Source: Pseudomonas inefficax (GTDB lineage: Bacteria > Pseudomonadota > Gammaproteobacteria > Pseudomonadales > Pseudomonadaceae). From it: a DNA stretch of 55,042 nt. The DNA is taken from contig NZ_OPYN01000025.1 in the NCBI RefSeq assembly GCF_900277125.1, forward strand, positions 1-55,042, read 5' to 3'. Position 1 is the stretch's first letter. Every line of letters starts with the position of its first letter. The position numbers and the translations under genes were made by a program. Below the pieces are notes generated by a model. It was given only the letters and a program-made list of their open reading frames with translations, searched no databases and was not told the DNA's origin. Positions 16,984-25,776 of this stretch are shown here, piece by piece.

Positions 16984-17244
16984 ATGAGCAGGTCGAAGAC
17001 CAAGGCCCCGGTAATCACCCTGGCCCCCGAGCAGGAGCGCGAAGCGCTGCACACGCTCAAGCGCTTCCTCGAAGACCGTTTCGAGCTGGAGCTGGGGTCG
17101 TTCGAAGTGGCCGAGGTCCTCGAGCTGTTCAGCAAAGAAATTGCACCCCATTACTACAACAGGGCGATTGCCGATGTTCAGCTGCACCTCAAGGAGCGGT
17201 TCGAGAGCATCGAAAGCGATCTGTGGGCGCTCGAAAAGCCCTGA
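16984..17244 (+). CDS. DUF2164 family protein
   Basis: 86 residues, acidic and basic helices, no signal peptide. The pattern TLAPEQEREALHTLKRF...LELGSFEVAEVLELFSKEI...YYNRAI is that of DUF2164 proteins. The function is unknown. It is embedded between hisH and hisA, its ATG immediately follows the hisH stop, and 27 bases separate it from hisA, so it must be expressed with the histidine enzymes. I recall the same placement in other Pseudomonas species. No catalytic motif is visible. Confidence 0.88.
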   Translation: MSRSKTKAPVITLAPEQEREALHTLKRFLEDRFELELGSFEVAEVLELFSKEIAPHYYNRAIADVQLHLKERFESIESDLWALEKP

Positions 17245-17271
17245 AACCCCAAGAACAGACAGGTTCCCAAG

Positions 17272-18009
17272 ATGCTGATTATCCCCGCTATCGATCTGAA
17301 GGACGGTGCCTGCGTGCGCCTGCGCCAAGGCCGCATGGAAGACTCCACGGTATTTTCCGACGACCCGGTGAGCATGGCCGCCAAGTGGGTCGAGGGTGGC
17401 TGCCGCCGCCTGCACCTGGTCGACCTCAACGGCGCCTTCGAAGGCCAGCCGGTCAACGGTGAAGTGGTCACCGCCATTGCCAAGCGCTACCCGACCCTGC
17501 CGATCCAGATCGGCGGTGGCATCCGCTCGCTGGAAACCATCGAGCACTACGTCAAGGCTGGTGTCAGCTACGTGATCATCGGTACCAAGGCGGTCAAGCA
17601 GCCGGAGTTCGTCGCCGAAGCGTGCAAGGCCTTCCCGGGCAAGGTCATCGTTGGCCTGGACGCCAAGGACGGCTTCGTCGCCACCGACGGCTGGGCTGAA
17701 GTGAGCTCGGTGCAGGTCATCGACCTGGCCAAGCGTTTCGAGGCCGATGGCGTCTCGGCGATCGTCTACACCGACATCGCCAAGGACGGCATGATGCAGG
17801 GCTGCAACGTGCCGTTCACCAAGGCGCTGGCAGAGGCCACCTCGATCCCGGTGATCGCCTCGGGCGGCATCCACAACCTGGGTGACATCAAGGCCCTGCT
17901 GGACGCCAAGGCACCGGGCATCATCGGCGCCATCACCGGCCGTGCCATCTACGAAGGCACCCTCGATGTCGCCGAGGCCCAGGCCTTCTGCGACAACTAC
18001 CAAGGCTGA
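17272..18009 (+). CDS. hisA: ProFAR isomerase HisA
   Basis: 245 residues, a (beta-alpha)8 barrel. The N-terminal catalytic aspartate is in [17 protein letters not shown], and the second in [17 protein letters not shown]. Phosphate-binding glycines are seen in [12 protein letters not shown] and [11 protein letters not shown]. It catalyses the Amadori rearrangement of ProFAR to PRFAR in histidine synthesis. It is followed after 10 bases by hisF, its evolutionary sister. Confidence 0.97.
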   Translation: MLIIPAIDLKDGACVRLRQGRMEDSTVFSDDPVSMAAKWVEGGCRRLHLVDLNGAFEGQPVNGEVVTAIAKRYPTLPIQIGGGIRSLETIEHYVKAGVSYVIIGTKAVKQPEFVAEACKAFPGKVIVGLDAKDGFVATDGWAEVSSVQVIDLAKRFEADGVSAIVYTDIAKDGMMQGCNVPFTKALAEATSIPVIASGGIHNLGDIKALLDAKAPGIIGAITGRAIYEGTLDVAEAQAFCDNYQG

Positions 18010-18019
18010 GGACTGAACC

Positions 18020-18790
18020 ATGGCACTGGCCAAGCGCATCATCCCTTGCCTGGACGTGGACAACGGCCGGGTGGTCAAGGGCGTCAAGTTCGAGAACATC
18101 CGTGATGCCGGCGACCCGGTGGAAATCGCCCGTCGCTACGACGAGCAAGGTGCCGACGAAATCACCTTCCTCGACATCACTGCCAGCGTCGACGGCCGCG
18201 ACACCACCCTGCACACCGTCGAGCGCATGGCCAGCCAGGTGTTCATCCCGCTGACCGTGGGCGGTGGCGTGCGCACCGTGCAGGACATCCGCAACCTGCT
18301 CAATGCCGGTGCCGACAAGGTCTCGATCAATACGGCCGCGGTGTTCAACCCGGAGTTTGTCGGCGAGGCCGCGGACCGTTTCGGTTCGCAGTGCATCGTT
18401 GTCGCCATCGACGCCAAGAAGGTATCCGGCCCGGGTGAGCAGCCGCGTTGGGAGATATTCACCCACGGCGGGCGCAAGCCGACCGGGCTGGATGCCGTTG
18501 AATGGGCGAAGAAGATGGAAGGCCTGGGGGCCGGCGAGATTCTGCTGACCAGCATGGACCAGGACGGCATGAAGAACGGCTTCGACCTGGGCGTTACCCG
18601 CGCGATCAGTGATGCGCTGGGTATTCCGGTGATTGCCTCGGGCGGGGTGGGTAACCTGCAGCACCTGGCTGACGGCATTCTGGAAGGGCATGCCAGTGCG
18701 GTGCTGGCGGCCAGTATCTTCCACTTTGGTGAGTACACGGTGCCTGAAGCCAAGGCTTACATGGCTTCGCGCGGGATCGTCGTTCGCTGA
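18020..18790 (+). CDS. hisF: Imidazole glycerol phosphate synthase cyclase subunit HisF
   Basis: 256 residues, a (beta-alpha)8 barrel. The catalytic aspartates lie in [14 protein letters not shown] and [11 protein letters not shown]. Phosphate-binding loops are [11 protein letters not shown] and [11 protein letters not shown]. With HisH it converts PRFAR and ammonia to imidazole glycerol phosphate and AICAR. It is the last gene of the his cluster here; a REP pair follows within 10 bases of the stop. Confidence 0.97.
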   Translation: MALAKRIIPCLDVDNGRVVKGVKFENIRDAGDPVEIARRYDEQGADEITFLDITASVDGRDTTLHTVERMASQVFIPLTVGGGVRTVQDIRNLLNAGADKVSINTAAVFNPEFVGEAADRFGSQCIVVAIDAKKVSGPGEQPRWEIFTHGGRKPTGLDAVEWAKKMEGLGAGEILLTSMDQDGMKNGFDLGVTRAISDALGIPVIASGGVGNLQHLADGILEGHASAVLAASIFHFGEYTVPEAKAYMASRGIVVR

Positions 18791-18798
18791 TCGATTGT

Positions 18799-18904
18799 TG
18801 GGAGGGCTTTGCCCTCCATTCGCAGCACAAGGCTGCTCCTACAAGGTTACGCGATCCTTTGTAGGAGCGGCCTTGTGTCGCGAATGGGCCGCAACGCGGC
18901 CCCA
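18799..18904. repeat. Paired REP elements (GCGGCCTTGTGTCGCGA type)
   Basis: A decayed left copy (TCGCAGCACAAGGCTGCTCC) and a consensus right copy (GAGCGGCCTTGTGTCGCGAA) lie between the convergent hisF and cbcV genes. Confidence 0.9.
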
Positions 18905-18910
18905 ATTGCA

Positions 18911-20089
18911 TCAGCCGTGGTTCTTGCCCAGCAGCGCGTGATACAGCTCGCTGTCGCCAAGAATCCCCACCACCTTGTCATTCTCCTGCAGCACCAGTTT
19001 GTTCCCAGTCTGGTAGCGAATCTGTAGCGCATCACGCATGCCGATATCCGCATGCACCAGAGTCGGCTTGCGCCCCAGCCCTTCCACCGACTGCCCCGGT
19101 GCCCAGTTCTGCATCTCCAGCCCGTTCTGCCCTTGGCGCGCACGCTTGATCGAGTTGCCTTCGCCCAGGTCCAGCCACGAATCGCCACCCGGGTCCAGGC
19201 ATACCGAGCCGTTAACCCGTTTGCAGTTGTCCAGGCTACGCATCAGGCTGCGCCCGCACAGCACGTTCAGCGGGTTGGTATGGGCGACGAAGGTACGCAC
19301 ATATTCGTCGGCCGGGTTGAGCACGATCTCTTCCGGCTTGCTGTACTGGATGATCCGCCCGTCCTTCATGATCGCGATGCGGCTACCCAGCTTCAGTGCC
19401 TCGTCCAGGTCATGGCTGACAAACACGATGGTCTTGCTCAGCTTGGCCTGCAGGCCCAGCAACTCGTCCTGCAAGCCCTGGCGGATCAGCGGGTCCAGTG
19501 CCGAGAACGGTTCGTCCATCAGCAGGATGTCGGCATCCATCGCCAGCGCCCGGGCCAGGCCCACGCGCTGCTGCATGCCGCCAGACAGTTCGTCCGGCTT
19601 CTTGTTGCGCCACTGGGTCAGGCCCACCAGCTCGAGCTTCTCGTCGACCAGCTTGCGCCGTTCCTTCTCGGGGCGGCCCTGCATTTCCAGGCCAAAGCTG
19701 ATGTTCTCGCGCACCGTCAGCCAGGGCATCAGGGCGAATTTCTGGAACACCATGGCAATGCGCTTGGTGCGCATCATCTTCAGTTCGGCGGGGGTACAGT
19801 GGGCAATGTCGATGTGCTTGCCTTCGTGCTCGACGAACAGCTTGCCGCGGCTGACGGTGTTGAGGCCGTTGATGCAGCGCAGCAAACTCGACTTGCCCGA
19901 ACCGGACAGGCCCATCAGCACGCAGATCTCGCCCTTCTGGATATCCAGGTTGGCCTTCTCGACGCCCACAACCAGGCCGGTCTGCTTGAGGATCTGCTCG
20001 CGGGTCTGGCCTTGGTCGAGCAGGGCCAGCGCTTCGCGCGGCTTGTTGGAGAAGATGACGTCGACGTCTTCGAAACGAATGATGCTCAT
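18911..20089 (-). CDS. cbcV: Quaternary-amine ABC transporter ATPase CbcV
   Basis: 392 residues. Walker A GLSGSGKSS (about residue 60), the Q-loop MVFQKFALMPW, the signature LSGGMQQR, Walker B ILLMDEPFSALDP, and the H-loop SHDLDEA are all intact. A C-terminal regulatory part of about 120 residues carries a CBS-like segment (LVLQENDKVVGILGDSELY), as in ProV/OpuA-type osmolyte importers. It shares a four-base ATGA overlap with cbcW. The name follows the P. aeruginosa cbcXWV cluster, which lies next to the serine deaminase gene and gbdR in the same order as here. It energises uptake of choline, betaine or carnitine. Confidence 0.92.
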   Translation of the reverse strand: MSIIRFEDVDVIFSNKPREALALLDQGQTREQILKQTGLVVGVEKANLDIQKGEICVLMGLSGSGKSSLLRCINGLNTVSRGKLFVEHEGKHIDIAHCTPAELKMMRTKRIAMVFQKFALMPWLTVRENISFGLEMQGRPEKERRKLVDEKLELVGLTQWRNKKPDELSGGMQQRVGLARALAMDADILLMDEPFSALDPLIRQGLQDELLGLQAKLSKTIVFVSHDLDEALKLGSRIAIMKDGRIIQYSKPEEIVLNPADEYVRTFVAHTNPLNVLCGRSLMRSLDNCKRVNGSVCLDPGGDSWLDLGEGNSIKRARQGQNGLEMQNWAPGQSVEGLGRKPTLVHADIGMRDALQIRYQTGNKLVLQENDKVVGILGDSELYHALLGKNHG

Positions 20090-20931
20090 GCTTCACCCCT
20101 TACCGGCAGTTCCGGTTGCTTGCAGATACGGTCGAGCATGATCGCCAGCAGCACGATCGCCAGGCCCGCTTCGAAGCCCAGGGAAATATCGGCGGTGTTC
20201 AGTGCGTTGACCACAGGTTTGCCCAGGCCGTCAGCACCGACCAGGGCGGCAATCACTACCATCGACAGCGACAGCATGATGCACTGGGTAACGCCGGCGG
20301 CGATGCTCGGCATCGCGTGCGGCAGTTCGATACGGGTGAGCAGCTGGCGCCGCGAGCAGCCAAAGGCCTTGCCGGCGTCCATAAGCTCCTGCGGGACGTC
20401 GCAGATGCCCAGATAGGTGAGGCGGATCGGCGCGGCGATGGCGAACACCACCGTCGAGATCAGCCCCGGCACCACACCCAGGCCGAACAGGGTCAGGGTG
20501 GGGATCAGGTAGACGAATGTAGGTACCGTCTGCATCAGGTCGAGTACCGGGCGCATGGCGGTATAGAACATCGGTTTGTGCGCGGCGACGATGCCCAGTG
20601 GCACGCCGATGGCCACGCAAACCACCGTGGCGAAGGTGACCTGCGCCAGGGTTTCCATGGTTTCCTGCCAGTAACCCAGGTTGAGGATCAGCAGGAACGA
20701 CAGGGCGACGAATGCGGTCAGCGCCCACTTGCGCTGGATGAAATGCGCCAGGGCGGCGAACAGAGCGATGAGCACGAACGGATTGAAGAAGGTCAGGGCA
20801 CTGGTGACGCCATGGATCATGAACTCCAGGCCCTGCGCGATGGCGTCGAAGTAGTTCGCGCCGTTCTGGGTCAGCCACTCGACGAACGACGCGATGTACT
20901 CACCCAGGGGTATTTTCTGATCGATAAGCAT
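20086..20931 (-). CDS. cbcW: Quaternary-amine ABC transporter permease CbcW
   Basis: 281 residues with about six hydrophobic segments, the ProW/OpuAB layout. The EAA-type loop is visible as ELMDAGKAFGCSRRQLLTRIELPHA. The N-terminal amphipathic stretch (PLGEYIASFVEWLTQNG) is also typical of ProW-like permeases. It sits between cbcX and cbcV on the minus strand, with 83 bases between the cbcX stop and its start. It forms the membrane channel of the quaternary-amine importer. Confidence 0.92.
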   Translation of the reverse strand: MLIDQKIPLGEYIASFVEWLTQNGANYFDAIAQGLEFMIHGVTSALTFFNPFVLIALFAALAHFIQRKWALTAFVALSFLLILNLGYWQETMETLAQVTFATVVCVAIGVPLGIVAAHKPMFYTAMRPVLDLMQTVPTFVYLIPTLTLFGLGVVPGLISTVVFAIAAPIRLTYLGICDVPQELMDAGKAFGCSRRQLLTRIELPHAMPSIAAGVTQCIMLSLSMVVIAALVGADGLGKPVVNALNTADISLGFEAGLAIVLLAIMLDRICKQPELPVRGEA

Positions 20932-21014
20932 GATAGCGAGCTTCCACCTGCATAGATTGAAATCAACCCGGGGCAGGCACGGCCTGCCCCGAGGTAGCGC
21001 TATGGCGTATTGCG

Positions 21015-21962
21015 TTATTGCGTCAGCTTGGCCTTGGCCGCCTCCAGGCCTGGTTTGCCATCAACGGTGGTGACACCGGCCAGCCAGGCATCCAGCTTGC
21101 CAGGGTTGTCCTTGAGCCACTTCTTGGCAGCCGCCTCGGGTTTCATCTTGTCGTCCAGGACATAGCCCATCATGGTGCTTTCATCCTTGAGCTCGAACGA
21201 CAGGTTCTTCAACAGCTGGCCAACGTTGCTGCATTCCTGCACATAGCCCTTGCGGGTGTTGGTCAATACGGTCGCCTTGCCGAAGTCGGGGCCGAAGAAC
21301 TCGTCCCCGCCGGTCAGGTACTGCATCTTGAAGCGGGTGTTCATCGGGTGCGGTTCCCAGCCGAGGAACACCAGCGCCTCGCCGCGTTTCTGCGCGCGGT
21401 CGACCTGCGACAGCATGCCGGCCTCGCTGGACTGGACGATCTTGAAGCCGGCGTCCTTCAGGCCGAAGGCGTTCTTGTCGATCATGCTCTGGATGGTGCG
21501 GTTGCCATCGTTGCCGGGCTCGATGCCGTAGATCTTGCCGCCCAGTTCCTGCTTGAACTTGGGAATGTCGCTGAAGTCCTTCAGGCCCTTGTCATACAGC
21601 GCCTGGGGCACAGCCAAGGTGTACTTGGCGTTTTCCAGGTTGGCGCGCACGGTTTCCACAGTACCTGCGTCGCGGTACTGCTTGATGTCGTTCTCCATGG
21701 TCGGCATCCAGTTGCCGAGAAACACGTCCAGGTCCTTGCCGGTGGCCAGCGACTTGTAGGTCACCGGTACCGAGATCATGGTGGTGTGGGTCTTGTAACC
21801 CAGTGCTTCGAGCACAACGCTGGTGGTCGCGGTGGTGACCGTGATGTCGGTCCAGCCGACATCCGAGAACCGTACCGTCTGGCATTGCTCGGGTTCGGCG
21901 GCCTGGGCCAGCAAAGGCGCGGACAGCATCGCAACCAGCAACAGCGAGGGTGAACCTTTCAT
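21015..21962 (-). CDS. cbcX: Quaternary-amine-binding protein CbcX
   Basis: 315 residues with a Sec signal peptide (MKGSPSLLLVAMLSAPLLAQA). Mature-protein features match the ProX/ChoX substrate-binding family: VRFSDVGWTDITVT, FLGNWMPTMENDIKQY and FLGWEPHPMN supply the tryptophans that usually form the aromatic cage for a trimethylammonium group. It is the first gene of cbcXWV. The upstream region holds three TCG-phased repeats (22116-22171) that look like an AraC-family operator, consistent with GbdR control known in P. aeruginosa. A related binding protein, CaiX, is encoded at 28840-29784. Confidence 0.92.
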   Translation of the reverse strand: MKGSPSLLLVAMLSAPLLAQAAEPEQCQTVRFSDVGWTDITVTTATTSVVLEALGYKTHTTMISVPVTYKSLATGKDLDVFLGNWMPTMENDIKQYRDAGTVETVRANLENAKYTLAVPQALYDKGLKDFSDIPKFKQELGGKIYGIEPGNDGNRTIQSMIDKNAFGLKDAGFKIVQSSEAGMLSQVDRAQKRGEALVFLGWEPHPMNTRFKMQYLTGGDEFFGPDFGKATVLTNTRKGYVQECSNVGQLLKNLSFELKDESTMMGYVLDDKMKPEAAAKKWLKDNPGKLDAWLAGVTTVDGKPGLEAAKAKLTQ

Positions 21963-22115
21963 GGATGGACTCCTGTGATTTTGTCTTCGGGTTCGCGTGG
22001 GTCGCCGGGCTTTCTCAGGGTCCGGTCGACCAGGCCTGCAGAGGGCAGGATGCGTGGCCGTGCTTTACGAGTCGCTTTCGATAATCCTCCAGCGCCGGGC
22101 AATCGCCTACTGGTG

Positions 22116-22171
22116 GGGTCGTAACCAGTACGGAACGGGTCGTATCCAGTATGGGCGATGTCGCTTATGGG
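22116..22171. promoter_or_regulatory. Putative GbdR (AraC-family) operator
   Basis: The 18-bp blocks at 22116-22133 and 22137-22154 (GGGTCGTAACCAGTACGG and GGGTCGTATCCAGTATGG) match at 16 positions and are offset by exactly 21 bp, two helical turns. A third TCG-starting copy is at 22161 (again 21 bp on). Direct repeats with two-turn spacing are the usual target of AraC-family regulators. GbdR, encoded nearby, is the obvious candidate; binding is inferred. Confidence 0.55.
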
Positions 22172-22201
22172 TTTTTCCACCCCCTCAGCCGCATTTTTAC
22201 G

Positions 22202-22231
22202 TCACCAGGCCGCCGGAAAGCGGCCTGGTGA
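22202..22231 (+). promoter_or_regulatory. Strong hairpin ahead of sdaA
   Basis: TCACCAGGCCGC and GCGGCCTGGTGA form a perfect 12-bp stem with loop CGGAAA. There is no T run, so it is not a standard terminator. It lies about 185 bases before the sdaA start, either at the promoter or in the leader. Confidence 0.5.
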
Positions 22232-22415
22232 GGGCTACTCCCCGGTAGAAAACAGCGCGGCGCTGCTGGACAAAAGTACGTCGGTTGCAGACGGCGAGGG
22301 GTGCGGTAAAAGCCCGATGATGCGTGCATTCAAGGCGGCCCGCTGCTTCAGCCTAGCAGCTGCCCCGCCCTGCGCATGGCGCGCAGAGACAAGCCCAGCA
22401 AGAGGTGATTCGACA

Positions 22416-23792
22416 ATGGCCATCAGCGTGTTCGACCTGTTCAAGATCGGTGTCGGGCCCTCCAGCTCCCACACCGTCGGCCCCATGCGTGCTGGCGCCC
22501 TGTTCGTCCAGGGCCTGCGCGAGCGTGGTGAGCTGGAACGTGTGAAGCGGATCGAAGTGCGCCTGTATGGCTCGCTGTCGGCCACGGGTGTGGGGCATGG
22601 CACCGACAATGCCACCATCATGGGCCTGATGGGCGAATGGCCGGACGCCATCGACCCGACCCAGATTGCGCTGCGTATCGCCGACCTGCGCGAAACCAAT
22701 ACCCTGCAGCTGGACAACCGCCTGCCCATCGAGTTCGTCTGGGCCCGCGACATGCTGCTGCTGGACGAGAACCTGCCGTACCACCCCAACGCCATGACCT
22801 TGATTGCCGAAGGCGAGCAGGGCGAGCTGCACCGCGACACTTATTACTCGGTGGGTGGCGGCTTTGTGGTCGATGCCGCGCAAGCTGCCAGCGGCGTGCT
22901 GGATGCCGACCAGACGGTGCTGCCGTACGACTTCAATAGCGCAGCCGAACTGCTGCGCCTGTGCAAGCAAAACGACCTCAGCGTGTCGCAATTGATGATG
23001 GCCAACGAGAAGGTCTGGCGCAGCGAAGAAGAGATCCGCGCCGGCCTGCACAAGCTCTGGGAAGCCATGCAGGAATGCGTCAATAACGGCCTGAAATACG
23101 AAGGCACGCTGCCCGGCGGGCTGAACGTACGCCGCCGGGCCGCCAAGCTGCACCGCAGCCTGCAGGAAATCGGCAAGCCCAACGTGATCGGCTCGACCAT
23201 GAGCGCCATGGAGTGGGTCAACCTGTTCGCCCTGGCGGTCAACGAAGAAAACGCCGCCGGCGGGCGCATGGTTACCGCGCCGACCAACGGCGCGGCGGGC
23301 ATCATCCCGGCGGTGTTGCACTACTACATGCGTTTCAGTGATGCAGTGGACGAGTCCAGCGTGGTCGATTTCTTCCTCGCTGCTGCCGCGGTGGGCATCC
23401 TGTGCAAGAAGAACGCGTCGATCTCCGGTGCCGAAGTGGGTTGCCAGGGGGAAGTCGGTTCGGCTTGCGCCATGGCCGCGGCGGGCCTCGCTGAGGTGCT
23501 GGGCGCGACCCCACCGCAGGTGGAGAACGCTGCCGAGATCGCCCTGGAGCACAACCTGGGCCTGACCTGCGACCCGGTCGGCGGGTTGGTTCAGGTGCCG
23601 TGCATCGAGCGCAACGCGATTGCCGCGGTCAAGGCCATCAACGCGGTGCAGATGGCCCTGCGTGGTGACGGCGAACACTTCATTTCTCTCGACCAGGTGA
23701 TCCGCACCATGCGCGATACCGGGGCCGACATGCACGACAAGTACAAAGAGACCTCGCGCGGTGGTCTGGCGGTCAGCGCGATCGAGTGCTGA
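22416..23792 (+). CDS. sdaA: L-serine ammonia-lyase (Fe-S type)
   Basis: 458 residues, the single-chain form with beta and alpha domains. The N-terminal [16 protein letters not shown] is the serine-binding signature. The C-terminal half has [19 protein letters not shown] and [19 protein letters not shown], which carry the cysteines of the [4Fe-4S] cluster. It converts serine to pyruvate and ammonia. I start at ATG 22416 with AGAGGTG upstream. Its place between cbcXWV and gbdR fits a job as the last step of betaine catabolism, where glycine becomes serine and then pyruvate. Confidence 0.94.
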   Translation: MAISVFDLFKIGVGPSSSHTVGPMRAGALFVQGLRERGELERVKRIEVRLYGSLSATGVGHGTDNATIMGLMGEWPDAIDPTQIALRIADLRETNTLQLDNRLPIEFVWARDMLLLDENLPYHPNAMTLIAEGEQGELHRDTYYSVGGGFVVDAAQAASGVLDADQTVLPYDFNSAAELLRLCKQNDLSVSQLMMANEKVWRSEEEIRAGLHKLWEAMQECVNNGLKYEGTLPGGLNVRRRAAKLHRSLQEIGKPNVIGSTMSAMEWVNLFALAVNEENAAGGRMVTAPTNGAAGIIPAVLHYYMRFSDAVDESSVVDFFLAAAAVGILCKKNASISGAEVGCQGEVGSACAMAAAGLAEVLGATPPQVENAAEIALEHNLGLTCDPVGGLVQVPCIERNAIAAVKAINAVQMALRGDGEHFISLDQVIRTMRDTGADMHDKYKETSRGGLAVSAIEC

Positions 23793-23810
23793 CCGTTTGG
23801 TCTGACCTCA

Positions 23811-23892
23811 AGGGCCTCTTCGCGGGTAAACCCGCTCCCACAGGAACTGTGCAATCCCTGTGGGAGCGGGCATGCCCGCGAAGAGGCCCTTG
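23811..23892. repeat. Paired REP elements (GGGAGCGGG type)
   Basis: GGGCCTCTTCGCGGGTAAACC and GGGAGCGGGCATGCCCGCGAA lie 18 bases after the sdaA stop and may also help end its transcript. Confidence 0.9.
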
Positions 23893-23963
23893 AGTTTGAC
23901 GCCGGTGCAGTACAGCCCCCAATGCCCCCTTATGGTGCAGCGCGACGCATACCGATCGTCGGG

Positions 23964-24016
23964 TGTCGTTATCAGTGTGGGCGTTGTCGGTGACACTCAA
24001 GAGTGTCGTTTCTGGG
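23964..24016. promoter_or_regulatory. Putative operator upstream of gbdR
   Basis: TGTCGTTATCAGT (23964-23976) and TGTCGGTGACACT (23985-23997) are offset by 21 bp; another TGTCG copy starts at 24004. The perfect palindrome GACACTC-AA-GAGTGTC (23992-24007) overlaps them. The 26 bases from 23966 agree at about 20 positions with those from 22140 in the cbcX-sdaA region, suggesting the same regulator at both places. Confidence 0.5.
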
Positions 24017-24170
24017 CATCCTACACTGCGCATGTCACCAAATTGCTCAGCCGTTACAGGCACAGCGCCTAGCACGCCCGTTCCACGAAGATTGGCCAAC
24101 TCGATCAAAGCACGTGATTTGCCTGATAAAGGCGTCGTTTTCAGGTTTTTTTGGATAGCCGTTCAATTTC

Positions 24171-24186
24171 AGGCACGGCGTTTGCG
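24171..24186 (+). promoter_or_regulatory. Sigma-54 promoter of gbdR
   Basis: AGGCACGGCGTTTGCG carries the -24 GG (24172-24173) and -12 GC (24184-24185) with exactly 10 bases between, and matches the GGCACG-N4-TTGC consensus fully. It is 106 bases before the gbdR ATG. This fits the nitrogen/carbon (NtrC, CbrB) control reported for this pathway in P. aeruginosa. Confidence 0.7.
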
Positions 24187-24291
24187 TTGAGATTGGCACC
24201 AAGGCCCCTGCACATGAAACCGGGGCCATACATAACAAGAAAACAGTGCTCGCCTGAGGCACACCCTGCATTTGTGTGAGGAGAAATCGCG

Positions 24292-25398
24292 ATGACGTCG
24301 TACACCTCCGGGACCCCAACCCAGAACCGCACAGCCCCCCAGTCCATCGGGTTTCTCCTACTGGACAATTTCACCCTCATTTCCCTGGCGTCGGCCGTCG
24401 AGCCGCTGCGCATGGCCAACCAGCTTTCCGGTCGCGAGCTATACCGCTGGCACACCCTGACCGTCGATGGCGGCCAGGTGTGGGCCAGCGACGGCCTGCA
24501 GATCACCCCTGACGCGGCCATGCACAGCGCCCCGCCGATGGATACAGTGATCGTTTGTGGTGGCGTCGGCATCCAGCGCACCGTTACCCGTGAGCATGTC
24601 ACCTGGCTGCAGGCCCAGGCTCGCCAGTCGCGACGCTTGGGTGCAGTGTGCACCGGCAGCTGGGCCCTGGCCTGCGCCGGTCTGCTCGACGGCTTCGATT
24701 GCAGCGTGCACTGGGAATGCCTGGCTGCCATGCAGGAGGCCTACCCGCGGGTCAACATGAGCACCCGCCTGTTCACCCTCGACCGTAACCGCTTCACCAG
24801 CTCCGGCGGCACTGCGCCGCTGGACATGATGCTGCACCTGATCAGCCGCGATCACGGCCGCGAACTGTCGGCGGCAATCTCCGAAATGTTCGTCTACGAA
24901 CGCATCCGCAACGAGCAGGATCACCAGCGCGTGCCGCTCAAGCACATGCTTGGCACCAACCAGCCGAAGCTGCAGGAAATCGTCGCGCTGATGGAGGCCA
25001 ACCTCGAAGAGCCGATCGACCTGGACGAACTGGCGGTATATGTGTCGGTATCGCGCCGGCAGCTCGAGCGCCTGTTCCAGAAGTACCTGCACTGTTCGCC
25101 GTCGCGTTACTACCTGAAGCTGCGCCTGATCCGCGCCCGGCAGCTGCTGAAGCAGACGCCGATGTCGATCATCGAAGTGGCATCGGTATGCGGCTTTGTG
25201 TCGACCCCGCACTTCTCCAAGTGCTACCGCGAATACTTCGGCATTCCACCGCGTGACGAGCGCGTGGGCTCCAACACCGCGCAGCAGGTGGCGATGATGC
25301 CGATCCCGCAGGCCATGACCCTGTCGCCGCACAGCGGGCCGATGGCGGCCCTGAGCCAGGCGCGCAACGAGTCGACCTTTGCCAGTGTGAGGCTCTGA
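24292..25398 (+). CDS. gbdR: AraC-family regulator GbdR
   Basis: 368 residues. The N-terminal part is a DJ-1/PfpI-like (amidotransferase-fold) sensor domain with GFLLLDNFTLISLASAVEPLRMAN and GAVCTGSWALACAGLLDG. The C-terminal part has two AraC helix-turn-helix motifs (ELAVYVSVSRRQLERLFQKY and IIEVASVCGFVSTPHFSKCYREYFG). In P. aeruginosa GbdR senses betaine and dimethylglycine and activates the genes found around it here. The start has GAGGAG upstream. The sequence resembles CdhR (29930-30892), another member of the same subfamily in this window. Confidence 0.93.
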   Translation: MTSYTSGTPTQNRTAPQSIGFLLLDNFTLISLASAVEPLRMANQLSGRELYRWHTLTVDGGQVWASDGLQITPDAAMHSAPPMDTVIVCGGVGIQRTVTREHVTWLQAQARQSRRLGAVCTGSWALACAGLLDGFDCSVHWECLAAMQEAYPRVNMSTRLFTLDRNRFTSSGGTAPLDMMLHLISRDHGRELSAAISEMFVYERIRNEQDHQRVPLKHMLGTNQPKLQEIVALMEANLEEPIDLDELAVYVSVSRRQLERLFQKYLHCSPSRYYLKLRLIRARQLLKQTPMSIIEVASVCGFVSTPHFSKCYREYFGIPPRDERVGSNTAQQVAMMPIPQAMTLSPHSGPMAALSQARNESTFASVRL

Positions 25399-25405
25399 AA
25401 CGGAG

Positions 25406-25503
25406 CCGGCCTCCTCGCGGGTTTGCCCGCTCCCACAAGTACTGCACCGGTTTCAGTAGCGGTGCGGTCCCTGTGGGAGCGGGCAAGCCCGCGAAGAGGC
25501 CGG
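25406..25503. repeat. Paired REP elements (GGGAGCGGG type)
   Basis: CCTCGCGGGTTTGCCCGC and GCGGGCAAGCCCGCGAAGAGG lie between the convergent gbdR gene and the small gene that ends at 25519. Confidence 0.9.
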
Positions 25504-25518
25504 TGCAGGAATACTCGG

Positions 25519-25776
25519 TCAGGCGCGCTTGTTGAACTGCGCCAACGCCGGCAACAGCTGTTTGTCGATGGCCTGGCGCACCGCCGGCAGGATCGTCGCA
25601 CTACCGGTATACATCTGCTCCACCATCCCCTTCAGCGCCCGTGCATTGGGCTCGGTCAGCCCACGCACCACCGCTTCGCACGCCTGCTCGGCAGTGGCCC
25701 CGGCCGGAATTTCGAACCCGCGCGCGCGCAGGTGGCCTGCCAGATCGTCCTGGTCAATCAAATCCGCATGCATCAT
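25519..25776 (-). CDS. Small conserved hypothetical protein
   Basis: 85 residues if started at the first of two tandem ATGs (25776), which has AAGGGA ten bases ahead. The protein is MMHADLIDQDDLAGHLRARG at the start, then a helical middle (ATAEQACEAVVRGL) and a basic end (ALAQFNKRA). It is cytoplasmic, with no signal or membrane segment. I do not recognise a family with confidence. A longer open frame begins at 25968 but its first 64 residues lack family character. Its position between gbdR and the carnitine genes suggests a link to that pathway, but nothing in the sequence proves one. Confidence 0.7.
   Translation of the reverse strand: MMHADLIDQDDLAGHLRARGFEIPAGATAEQACEAVVRGLTEPNARALKGMVEQMYTGSATILPAVRQAIDKQLLPALAQFNKRA

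Larger units (their letters stand above)
21963..22415. other. 453-bp divergent region between cbcX and sdaA
   Basis: No gene is called. It contains the 21-bp-phased repeats at 22116-22171 and a perfect 12-bp hairpin at 22202-22231. The sdaA-proximal 180 bases contain an upstream-extended frame without family resemblance, which I do not accept as coding. Confidence 0.5.
23793..24291. other. 499-bp intergenic region upstream of gbdR
   Basis: It contains a REP pair (23811-23892), a TGTCG-repeat and palindrome block (23964-24016) and a sigma-54 promoter match (24171-24186). The rest, including the roughly 95-base leader of gbdR, shows nothing else I can name. Confidence 0.6.

Noticed and set aside
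15196..18099. 967-codon open frame antisense to the end of the MFS gene and the his operon
   Set aside because: It is the mirror of well-conserved his genes in GC-rich DNA, has no family resemblance and no ribosome-binding site, and runs through a REP pair.
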